From Acanthosepion esculentum (taxonomy: Eukaryota > Mollusca > Cephalopoda > Sepiida > Sepiidae), in the NCBI GenBank assembly GCA_964036315.1, contig OZ038492.1:37469618-37533617 (forward strand): a DNA stretch of 64,000 nucleotides, given 5' to 3'. The translations under genes were made by a program, and so were the position numbers. Shown here in pieces: positions 55,190 to 64,000 of this stretch; within the stretch, counting starts at the first letter, position 1, and every line of letters begins with the position of its first letter. The notes under the pieces are model-generated. The model saw only the letters and a program-made list of their open reading frames with translations, did not search any database and was not told the origin of the DNA.

Positions 55190-55326
55190 ATAATGGACAG
55201 ATGCGACCCGTTTGTTTTGGCGGGCAAAGGGACAAACCGAGCTAAGAGCTAAGAGTTTACCAATAAACGGGAAATTACGAAGAGCCATAATTGTCCACGT
55301 CTTGAAAGAGATACGGCACAGGGAAG
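55190..55326 (+). mobile_element. LINE-B 3' end, third in series, leading into (GAA)n
   Basis: GAAATTACGAAGAGCCATAA, TTGTCCACGTCTTGAAAGAG and ATACGGCACAGGGAAGAAGA: the family's GAA-rich tail runs directly into the giant microsatellite. Confidence 0.8.
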
Positions 55327-56172
55327 AAGAAGAAGAAGAAGAAGAAGAAGAAGAAGAAGAAGAAGAAGAAGAAGAAGAAGAAGAAGAAGAAAAGAAGAAG
55401 AAGAAGAAGAAGAAGAAGAAGAAGAAAGAAGAAGAAGAAGAAGAAGAAGAAGAAGAAGAAGAAGAAGAAGAAGAAGAAGAAGAAGAAGAAGAAGAAGAAG
55501 AAGAAGAAGAAGAAGAAGAAGAAGAAGAAGAAGAAGAAGAAGAAGAAGAAGAAGAAGAAGAAGAAGAAAAGAAGAAGAAGAAGAAGAAGAAGAAGAAGAA
55601 GAAGAAGAAGAAGAAGAAGAAGAAGAAGAAGAAGAAGAAGAAGAAGAAGAAGAAGAAGAAGAAGAAGAAGAAGAAGAAGAAGAAGAAGAAGAAGAAGAAG
55701 AAGAAGAAGAAGAAGAAGAAGAAGAAGAAGAAGAAGAAGAAGAAGAAGAAGAAGAAGAAGAAGAAGAAGAAGAAGAAGAAGAAGAAGAAGAAGAAGAAGA
55801 AGAAGAAGAAGAAGAAGAAGAAGAAGAAGAAGAAGAAGAAGAAGAAGAAGAAGAAGAAGAAGAAGAAGAAGAAGAAGAAGAAGAAGAAGAAGAAGAAGAA
55901 GAAGAAGAAGAAGAAGAAGAAGAAGAAGAAGAAGAAGAAGAAGAAGAAGAAGAAGAAGAAGAAGAAGAAGAAGAAGAAGAAGAAGAAGAAGAAGAAGAAG
56001 AAGAAGAAGAAGAAGAAGAAGAAGAAGAAGAAGAAGAAGAAGAAGAAGAAGAAGAAGAAGAAGAAGAAGAAGAAGAAGAAGAAGAAGAAGAAGAAGAAGA
56101 AGAAGAAGAAGAAGAAGAAGAAGAAGAAGAAGAAGAAGAAGAAGAAGAAGAAGAAGAAGAAGAAGAAGAAGA
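55327..56172. repeat. (GAA)n microsatellite, about 845 bp
   Basis: Roughly 280 near-pure GAA triplets with only three single-base phase shifts, near 55391, 55425 and 55568. It is followed by a short (ATC)n stretch to about 56206. The apparent Glu/Lys and Leu/Phe frames are by-products. Confidence 0.99.
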
Positions 56173-56577
56173 ATCATCATCAACAACATCATCATCATCA
56201 TCATCAATTTGCTTACAGTGTTAAAACACAGTATATAATAATAATTTGACTACTAATTGATATAGCTTGCTCAGCGAACTGTAAATAATGTGAAAATTGA
56301 AAACAAAAATAGTACAAGTTATAGTAGGTGCGCTTGAAATGATAAAATAGGAACCCAACAACACATTGAAAAATCGCTGGAAATCCCAACTTAAGTGAAA
56401 TACAAAATTTGTCTTGGTAAGTACAGCCCGCGCACTAAAATAACTTTGTCCATGTAACGCTTGTGATGTTATGGGAGTGAGAAAAAAAGTCATGAAATTT
56501 AGCCATAACAACACACCACTACCTGCCTTAGGTCTTCCCGCTGTCTTGGTAGATCGTGTGACCATAGCAGAAATCGA

Positions 56578-56586
56578 ATAATAATG

Positions 56587-56632
<46 letters not shown>

Positions 56633-56782
56633 AAATAATAATAATAATGTCATAATAATATCAACAGATAAATTGATAGCATCAATAAAATATTAGTCTA
56701 ATATCAATAAGATGAAAAACAATATAACTGCTCCGATTACTTTTAATGAGAATTATCGTATTATTATTAAAATCATTATTAT

Positions 56783-56821
<39 letters not shown>
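56578..56821. repeat. (AAT)n microsatellites
   Basis: AAT runs at about 56578-56648 and 56788-56821 with decayed AT-rich DNA between them. Confidence 0.95.
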
Positions 56822-56823
<2 letters not shown>

Positions 56824-56829
56824 GAGATT

Positions 56830-57850
56830 GCGGCGGTGACATTCAATAATTGAATTTCAGTTCCTGCGCTGAAAATGATACATTTTTAATCACCAATTTT
56901 ATTTTTCATTTTGCGAATTGATTTTTAAGGAGCCTTTAGCAATGATGAAAAGCCACAGGCAGTGCGTGTCATAGCGCATAAATTTACCGGGAGATGTAGT
57001 GAATATTACTTCGTGGAAATAGAAAAGGCGGGAAGTGGAGGATGGTGGGTGATGTTATAGAAGCAGTGGAGAAAAAAAAAGGAAGGAAAATATCGAAAGC
57101 GTGAGATGAAATGAAGGAAGACTCGATGAGCCAATGAAAAAAAAAGGAAAAGAAGTAGAGATCTCACTCAGAATAAAAAAAGTCAGACGATGCTTGTCAT
57201 ATTTTTTTGTACAATGACGTTCACTGTGTACAACGCCCAAGAGCTACTCAAGGCAGAGGGTTACATATAAGAGGCAGAGTTTATGCGGATATGTGGGGAA
57301 GATAATGGTTAACCCTGCATTTGAACAGGTTAACATTGTAGTGATCAGGGAAGCATGCCCATGGTAGTCGGTCACACAAAGCAGCGGTTCAGGAGAAGAA
57401 GCTGTTCGAGTAAAATGTACATCTCATCAATGGCTAGGAAGGGTCTTAGCCGTGAAGGTTATAACTGATGGAACGAAGAAATGGGGTTCGTCTGAACACT
57501 TTCCCTGTACATAACGATAGAGGAGTGGGTGGCTTGCGAGGTTTCATCTTTGTGAAAGGGATTTAGAATGGAAAATAATTCATAACCTACCGGGAAGCGG
57601 AGGCGTTTTTGAACTCTATCGAAACTAATATGTAAAATCTGGACATCTCTTTCCAATACATAGCTGCAGTACTCCGTTCTCGGCCTAATCAGGTAAGGTC
57701 AATTTAAAGTGGGAGGTGTCAGTTTGATGCTAGAATATGCTGGTCCGGTGTTTAAGTGAGAAAACCTGTGACTCCTGGAATATTTAACCAACAACAAGAA
57801 TGGCCGATTCGTTATGTGAGTCCGGGTAATAAAACTTCAAAGTAACACCA
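56830..57850. other. no gene recognised
   Basis: Mixed-composition DNA; short frames carry no motifs. Confidence 0.3.
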
Positions 57851-57852
57851 AA

Positions 57853-57977
<125 letters not shown>

Positions 57978-57978
57978 C

Positions 57979-58044
57979 AAGTTGAAAATAATTACCTCTC
58001 CCGTAGGTTCATGAACCTACTGGAGAGGGAATTATTTTCAATTT
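57979..58044. repeat. palindrome, two ~33-bp arms with no spacer
   Basis: The left half ends CCCGTAGGTTCA and the right half begins TGAACCTACTGG. Over the inner 28 bp of each arm 26 positions pair. The arms read GAAAATAATTACCTCTCC and, complementing it, GGAGAGGGAATTATTTTC. The CCTACTGGAG word reappears twice inside the Penelope gene at 58.64-58.68 kb. Confidence 0.95.
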
Positions 58045-60047
58045 TTCCTCATATGAGCCTTCTCACTTAGAGACTCGTATTTTGGCTCACTGTTTGGATT
58101 TTTGTATTCCTTTTTCGATGCCTGACCGTGAGAAAATCTTTTCAGAGTTTGAGGTTTTATTTGCACAGGTCCATAGACTTGCGCCTTGCTCTGCCGAGTC
58201 TCTAAGCGACCTTGAAGCTAAACTTAACTGTTATTCTCATTCTTTTGCTGGTTCTTCTGTTTTTTTCTGAACAGCACCACTGGGCAATCAAAAGATTAAA
58301 AAATGAATACAACCTGATTATTACTAAACCTGATAAAGGTGCTAGTGTTGTTTTACTGGACACTTCGGATTACGTTTAAAGAAGTGTAACATACTTGATG
58401 ATGCATCTTTAAAATTACATTCTTAAATTACATTCTTAAAATTAGGTTCAGTTGAGACCCATGATTGTACTGCTTCTATTGAAGCTAAGATTCAAAGGCA
58501 ATTGCTAAAATGGGTCAAGATTGGTTTACTCTCTTCCGAAATTTTTGAGTTGAGTAGACCTACTGGGTCTATTCGTCCTCGTTTGTATGAGCTACCTAAA
58601 ATTCATAAGGATGGTGTTCCATTACGACCCATCTTGTCCATGAACCTACTGGAGGGGGAATTATGAACCTACTGGAGAAGGAAGACTATTAAACAAATGG
58701 TTTTCCTAAAGTTGCTAGCTGGCTCTCGACAGTACTACAACCAATGTTGTTGCACTTTAGTACTTATTGTATTAAAGATTCCTTCTCCTTTGCTGAAACG
58801 ATACGTATTTTCTCTTCCAATGGTGGGTTCATGTGTTCTTTTTACATATGCTCCTTGTTTACCTGTGTTCCCTTATTTGAGACAATTGAGATGTGTTGTG
58901 ATATGTTGTATCGTACCTCTTTGTCTCCTCCGGATTTTCCTGAGAGTGTATTTCTTGATCTCAGGAAGTTCGCCACCTCGTCTGTTGAATTTAGTTTCGA
59001 TAATATTATTTATCGACAGATTGACGGTGTAGCGATGGGTTCACCATTGGGTCCTGCTTTAACTAATATTTTGTCGGCTTTCACAAGGCTTCTTTATTTT
59101 CTCGTATTGATCGTCCTCTTATGTATCATCTTTATGTGGATGATACTTTTTGCCTCTTTAATAATGAGGTTGAAGCCGATTTATTTCTCACCTAGTTAAA
59201 CTCTGTCCATCATTCGCTTAAGTTTACCGTGGAAAAGGAGTCTAATTATTGTCTTTCTTTTTTTGGATGTTCTTGTCCATAGGACTAGTAACAAGTTTTT
59301 GACTTCTGTTTTTAGGGAGGCTACTTTTTCGGGACTTTATACACGTTGGGACTCTTTTCGTAAGATAAATTTGATTAGGACCCTAACTCATAGGGCTCTT
59401 ATGATCTGTTCCGAAGGATTTCTCTACGGTGAAACTGAGTTTAAGATAACACTTTCCAAAAATGGATATCTTTTGGATGTTTTGGATGCTGTTATTCGTG
59501 ATGTCGTCAATAATTTTCATAGGGTTAATCCGCATCTTGTTAAAACATGTCCTGTCTATTTGCGTCTTCCCTTTATTGGTTCAGAGGGTGAGTCTAAGCT
59601 TTGCGATCAACAGTTGTTATTTTTCTGCTAATTTTCGAGTAATTTTTGTTACTCCAACTGTTCTTTCTTCCATTCGTAAGGATGTACTCCCCCCCATCAT
59701 GTTAACTCAGTTATTTACAAATATGAATGTAGTTGTGGACTCGACTACATAGAGAGGACTTCTCAACGTTTGAATTATAGGATAAAGCAGCCTTTACCTC
59801 CCAGGATTTTGTATCCGGGCGCTCGCAATAGTCAACTAGTTAATACATCCGGGTCATCTATTGCATAACACATTATTAATAGCAGGATTTGTATTACTGA
59901 TTTTAGTGTGGACCGTTTTTCTATTCTATCAAGGTGCCACCCTTCATATCATCTCAAGGTTCTGGAGTCCTTATATATCAGATCCCGCCAGCCTTCCCTC
60001 TGTAAACAGACGGATTGTTTGCTGGGTCTGAATATTATTGCTCTTTA
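58045..60047 (+). pseudogene. Penelope-like element polyprotein: reverse transcriptase plus GIY-YIG endonuclease
   Basis: Traces of a whole Penelope ORF follow in order: LAHCLDFCIPFSMPDREKIF (N-terminus), LYELPKIHKDGVPLRPILSM (RT), SFSFAETIRIFSSNGGF, FETIEMCCDMLYRTSLSPPD, YRQIDGVAMGSPLGPALTNI, LYVDDTFCLFNNE with catalytic YVDD at 59133-59144, FLDVLVHRTSNKFLTSVFRE and GLYTRWDS, then the nuclease YECSCGLDYIERTSQRL (a GIY-YIG module with Cys-containing insert; the YIG half reads YIE), and the end LKVLESLYI...LGLNIIAL before TAG at ~60047. At least six frameshifts. An insert at about 58637-58695 replaces the segment after RPILSM. Confidence 0.85.
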
Positions 60048-60179
60048 GTTTCCCTTAAAAATTTTTTTCTCCTCCTTCATTAGTCGTCTTTAATTTACAC
60101 GTTTATTCTTTTATTTCCCAGGATTAAACTAGCTATTAAATCTACACTGATATGCCTTTTAAATTAGGCTTATTCCTTG

Positions 60180-60182
<3 letters not shown>

Positions 60183-60247
<65 letters not shown>
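60183..60247. repeat. (TA)n microsatellite
   Basis: Pure TA about 135 bp downstream of the Penelope stop codon. Confidence 0.98.
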
Positions 60248-60249
<2 letters not shown>

Positions 60250-61035
60250 CCGGTGTTCTTATAGATATTTTTATTTTTACACAATAGTGCTCAATGTACA
60301 TTTACAGAGCATTAAGTTACTCCAAAATTCGCTTGAGGAGGAAATGGAAATAGTATCTTTAATTAAATAACAAAATAAAATTCGAAGCTTTTAGCTTCCA
60401 TTTTTGAAACATGGTTATTACTGTATAGCGAAAAACCATATTTTAAATCAGTTAATTTATAATATATACATAAAGTCAAGTGCTTGTTTTTGGGGTCTGC
60501 ATTCGGCAGCCTGGAGTATAAATGCAGATCAGAGTTGAAGTATATCCTAAATGTATATTCCCTGATAAAATAACTAAACAGAAATTTGGGTTTACTCAGG
60601 GAGTATAATTTACACAAGGAAATCCATTACTAGCAACACCACAACTCGAATGAGTAGGCCCTCCACCCACATTTTAAATACAAATTTTAACGGCCATTTT
60701 CTACTTACTACCTTTTTCTGCTCTGACACCTACGATTTTCTCCATCACGCACTTTTCAGTAAAGAAATTATGCCATGTACACTGAGGGCTTCTTCCCAAC
60801 TTCCCTCTTCTATACTATCTTCGGTTCTACAGCTATAGTTCCTTTCTATGCAAGCTTATGTAAGGAGTGAGGAAAGTTTCTGTAAATTCATATTAATCTG
60901 GTATTATGTATTCATATCTTTACGTATGTTGAGATTCACAACTTTGTGTGCTAGATAGTGTATATTTACACACTTTTATGTGCATTTGTGTGCACAGCGC
61001 ATCTATATTTGTATGCGTTTTCCCCTCTTTTTTCC

Positions 61036-61077
<42 letters not shown>

Positions 61078-61681
61078 TTTGCTCCCCCAATTTACTGACA
61101 AATGGTTTTCCTAAAATGTTTATCAAAATTTTTTATTCTTTTATTGGTTCCTTTTCTTTTTCCCTCCATTTTATTTTTATTACGTTTTTTCATTTGTTCA
61201 CCCACTCTTTTCCTGTCTTATCAAATGTCTTGGATGAACAATCATCGGCACAGGAGATGTTTTCTGCCCCCGCCTTCTATGATTCTCTTCCTCTATCTTC
61301 ATAATCTCACACGACCAGTACCCATACTGATAAGAATAAAACGGCCTAACGCGTTGACACCGCTTCAGAATTTGAATCTAAGTTTATTTTCATAAGAAGT
61401 TTCGCACAGCGAGGAATCAGACAGAGATTTGTTTTTTTGCTAATAATACGATCTCCACCAGAATTCACACTGTCCACATGAACATCTGTGGGTGAGTAAT
61501 AGCCATTTCTCTGTTCGTTTATTGTATGAAGGACACAGACGTGCCCGAATATTCAGGACTTAAAACCTCAAATTCCATGCATTATTTCCGTCATGTGGTT
61601 AATAATTAATATTTAATAAATATTTTTCGTACTGATTACATTGTTACCCTTTCGTTTGTCCTAGTTTTTTTAACCAACCTA

Positions 61682-61685
<4 letters not shown>
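60250..61685. other. no gene recognised; contains (TTA)n
   Basis: AT-rich. An ATT repeat lies at 61037-61077, immediately followed (61098) by GACAAATGGTTTTCCTAAAA, which matches a word in the Penelope RT gene (58694) and may be a scrap of another copy. Confidence 0.4.
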
Positions 61686-61686
<1 letters not shown>

Positions 61687-61723
<37 letters not shown>

Positions 61724-61842
61724 CATAATGAGAAGCCACGTATATTTTCTTGATATGTATATAATATGGATAAAACAACTGAAAAGTTGCAAATTAAAAG
61801 AAAAAAAATTGAATGTTTTTTGTGAAAGTATTTATTTATATG

Positions 61843-61918
<76 letters not shown>

Positions 61919-62050
61919 AACATAAATAAATACTTTCACAAAAAACATCCAATATTTTTATATATATATAAAAACATATAAATAAATACTTTCACAAAAA
62001 AACATTCAATTTTTTTTCTTTTAATTTGCAACTTTTCAGTTGTTTTATCC

Positions 62051-62120
<70 letters not shown>
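61687..62120. repeat. foldback: ~90-bp inverted arms between and around (TA)n tracts
   Basis: 61764-61852 (ATATGGATAAAACAACTG, AAAAGTTGCAAATTAAAAG, GAATGTTTTTTGTGAAAG, TATTTATTTATATG) is almost exactly the reverse complement of 61968-62056. A third, partial inverted copy lies at 61918-61957. (TA)n runs lie outside (61687-61722, 62054-62120) and in the loop (61847-61918). No coding trace. Confidence 0.95.
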
Positions 62121-62122
<2 letters not shown>

Positions 62123-62271
62123 CTCCTGAAAAATTAATTTCGGTTGATCTCTTTGGTTTGAGGTGTGAGTTTGCAAACAGTGACTATTTAAGCTAATATT
62201 GCACGACTCTTCGGCAGAATTGAGTCACTGTCAGTCACTGTGTGTTTATATAAAATTCACCTTATTCACCT

Positions 62272-62400
62272 AAGCCGACGGCTTAGTGGTAGAAGTTCCG
62301 ACTGACGCCAATTCAGTCGGGTTTCGATCCTAGCTAGAGGCAACCGGATGTCTATCCACAGTGATTAGCTGTGAAACAGCGAAACAGTCTGTGGATGATA
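62272..62400 (+). mobile_element. tRNA-derived SINE head (distinct family)
   Basis: GCCGACGGCTTAGTGGTAG then AAGTTCCGACTGACGCC (A-box and anticodon region) and CAGTCGGGTTTCGATCCTA (B-box) show a well-preserved tRNA-like half; the body contains ACCGGATGTCTATCCACAG and GTGAAACAGCGAAACAG. No second copy in the window. Confidence 0.7.
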
Positions 62401-63600
62401 AAAATCTCTCTCTCGCTGAAATGAAAGGTTCGTACATTCGCGTGCGTGCTTGTGCGTTCCCCAGTTCAACCTACGTCTTATAGTCCCTGAGTGAGGTAAG
62501 AAAAAGAGTGACTTTTTTTTTTTGTTTTTTTTTTTTACGAAAGTATGTGGGATATCTTCACAAGGTACGTACTGGAGCGGTACACGGAAACGACCAATGT
62601 TCCAGCGTTGTTAACTAACATTGGTATATTCGAGTTTAACTTTATGTCTGGGTTGAGTTTAAGTCTCAAACGACTCCCAAGGCACGGTCCCCCCCTGAAA
62701 GAACACCCGTTTATCACGAGAGGGTCCACTCCGTGCTGATGGAATGTAAGAAAATAACAAGAGAGAGACGGAGAAAGACAGGAGATACGAAAACAGAAAA
62801 GAAAATGTGAGAACAAGACGTAGAAGGAAAATAAAATGAGAAAAAATAATAAAGGAACATATAATTTCTTCACGGTAGATATAGTTGCAGATCTCCCACC
62901 AGTACCCATGGTCGACGATGGAGCCCCGAGCATATAGTGAAATTACATTTTAGAGCCGGAAAGCTAAAATAGCTGTTGAAAAGTCAAAGTAACATACGAT
63001 TAATCTCTATAATAAATGCGAATGTCAGTGTCATATTTTCTCAACTTTTACACCTATAGACCGTAGCCCAACATGTCAAACCATTTTGTAATCAGCCCAA
63101 CTCCGTGAGCAAATTCAGATCATTATGAACCGGATTCTTGAAATTTTGGATTTCCAACTTTTTAGTACTGCGATTGTTTTCGTGATTTTTTACGTCACTT
63201 TTTGCGACGAATATTTTGTACAATAGCATTTTTTGTTGGAAATACATTTGGGAATAACTGGAAATAACTGCGAAATCCAGGGAAAGTCACTCATGAAATA
63301 AATATAATTGCTTTTACGGAAATTAAGGACATACGTACATCAAATTTTCTTTAAATTAGGTGCCGGCTGAGGAATTCTCGTCGAACTTTTAAAAGGTAAG
63401 CGTTAATATTAATGCAATAATTAAATGAAGCGTCCATTTTGATTTCTTCTGCAGTTAATTGTTTCTTATCGCATACGGTAGCAGTATGCCTGGCAAAAAG
63501 GCGTCTCCTCCAATGGAGGACCAGATTGCAATCAAAATATCATCAATAGCATTTAGTTGCTGATGAGAACCGAAACGGTAGAAAACACTCGATTAAAAAC
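62401..63600. other. no gene recognised
   Basis: Includes a less AT-rich patch at 62560-62750 and 62880-62935 without recognisable motifs, and AT-rich sequence after that. A 132-codon minus-strand frame (62535-62933) has no domain I recognise. Confidence 0.3.
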
Positions 63601-63604
63601 ATTA

Positions 63605-63890
63605 CGGTGGAGTAAATGGTAGCGGTTCGGATTGAAGTATCGGAGAGCCGACTTCGAATTCCCCTAGAGTCCATTACATTCACTTACGTGCTAATAACCT
63701 TGGGAAAGTTACGAATCCTGTTCTTCTCCCCTTCAGCTATAGGTAAATAGCAGGACAGACCGGGTTCAATAGCAACTGTTCTACCGCAGAAAGAAATGGC
63801 AAACTACTGCGAAAAAAAAAATCTGCTTCGTCAGTCATGTATCGAAAGATACATGATCGCTTAAACATGGCACATAACTGACTGACAAAA
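63605..63890 (+). mobile_element. SINE-A, best full-length copy
   Basis: Order: ACGGTGGAGTAAATGGTAG (A-box), GAGCCGACTTCGAATTCCC (B-box), CCATTACATTCACTTACGTG, CTAATAACCTTGGGAAAG, GCTATAGGTAAATAGCAGGA, CAGACCGGG, TTCTACCGCAGAAAGAAAT, CTGCTTCGTCAGTCATGTAT and the hairpin CATGTATC-GAAA-GATACATG with a perfect 8-bp stem. The tail ends near ACTGACTGAC. About 285 bp, the family's apparent full length. Confidence 0.9.
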
Positions 63891-64000
63891 ACTGTAACTT
63901 TAAACAATTTATTCACAATTTTGTACCGGTTAGGTTTACAAGTTGTATAAAAAATGGAAAGAGACAACAAAATTTAAACATTTTGCGTTCGTTGAATTTA

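Noticed and set aside
55212..56249. Long Glu/Lys frame and opposite Leu/Phe frame
   Set aside because: Pure translation of the (GAA)n microsatellite; no gene evidence.
62535..62933. 132-codon minus-strand frame
   Set aside because: No recognised domain; composition follows a purine-rich plus strand.
63000..63420. Possible Helitron 5' end near CTCTATAATAAATGCGAATG
   Set aside because: No 3' CTRR hairpin or Rep/helicase trace seen; impression only.

Overview
This window looks like intergenic or intronic DNA from a large, AT-rich, repeat-dense animal genome. No recognisable conserved multi-exon host gene is visible. The mix of Tc1/mariner transposons, several non-LTR retrotransposons (LINEs), Penelope-like elements (PLEs), tRNA- and 5S-derived SINEs and very long (TA)n, (CT)n and (GAA)n tracts would fit a mollusc, plausibly a cephalopod. 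That taxonomic guess is an inference and no single marker proves it.

Layout. 0-9.7 kb: LINE-A 3' ends, a decayed mariner, an L1/Tx1-like LINE C-terminus, Penelope-type terminal repeats and a 5S-derived fragment. 9.7-11 kb: a near full-length Tc1 element. 11-19.5 kb: LINE-B and LINE-A fragments, tRNA-derived SINEs, a complete mariner with TA target duplication, and microsatellites. 19-23 kb: a composite 5S+tRNA SINE, an internally deleted mariner, LINE-B and LINE-A pieces, and a probable solo LTR. 23-27.4 kb: a purine-rich 128-bp minisatellite (about 15 copies), a short GC-richer spacer, then 1.4 kb of pyrimidine-rich DNA. 28-36 kb: another composite SINE, a diverged ~0.9-kb duplication carrying LINE tails, a 47-codon ORF with a signal peptide and downstream AATAAA (31.0 kb), a deleted Tc1/mariner transposase and a MITE. 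36-46 kb: LINE-B, a tRNA-like sequence, three Penelope remnants, a Tc1 element whose centre is replaced by a hairpin plus (TA)n, LINE-D, and a cluster of Penelope terminal repeats. 46-56 kb: a Tc1 element split by a SINE that is itself split by a LINE tail, an LTR-like block, LINE-B 3' ends in series and an ~850-bp (GAA)n tract. 57-64 kb: a palindrome, a 2-kb Penelope element with RT and GIY-YIG regions, a large foldback between (TA)n tracts, and two SINEs.

How it fits together. LINE-A denotes copies whose C-terminus carries a SRxSRLWNxLP-type motif and whose 3' UTR ends near GGTGAAATGATT. LINE-B denotes copies with a YADD catalytic box, a RQLKYFGHI-like C-terminus and a GAA-rich tail. SINE-A has a tRNA-like head and a 3' hairpin. 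SINE-B has a 5S head, a tRNA-like unit and a different tail. Nearly every coding trace is a broken transposon protein. The main candidate for something not transposon-derived is the short secreted-peptide ORF at 31.04 kb. The most striking structural theme is that perfect or near-perfect palindromes repeatedly sit directly against (TA)n tracts. All homology statements come from reading translations by eye; no database search was run.
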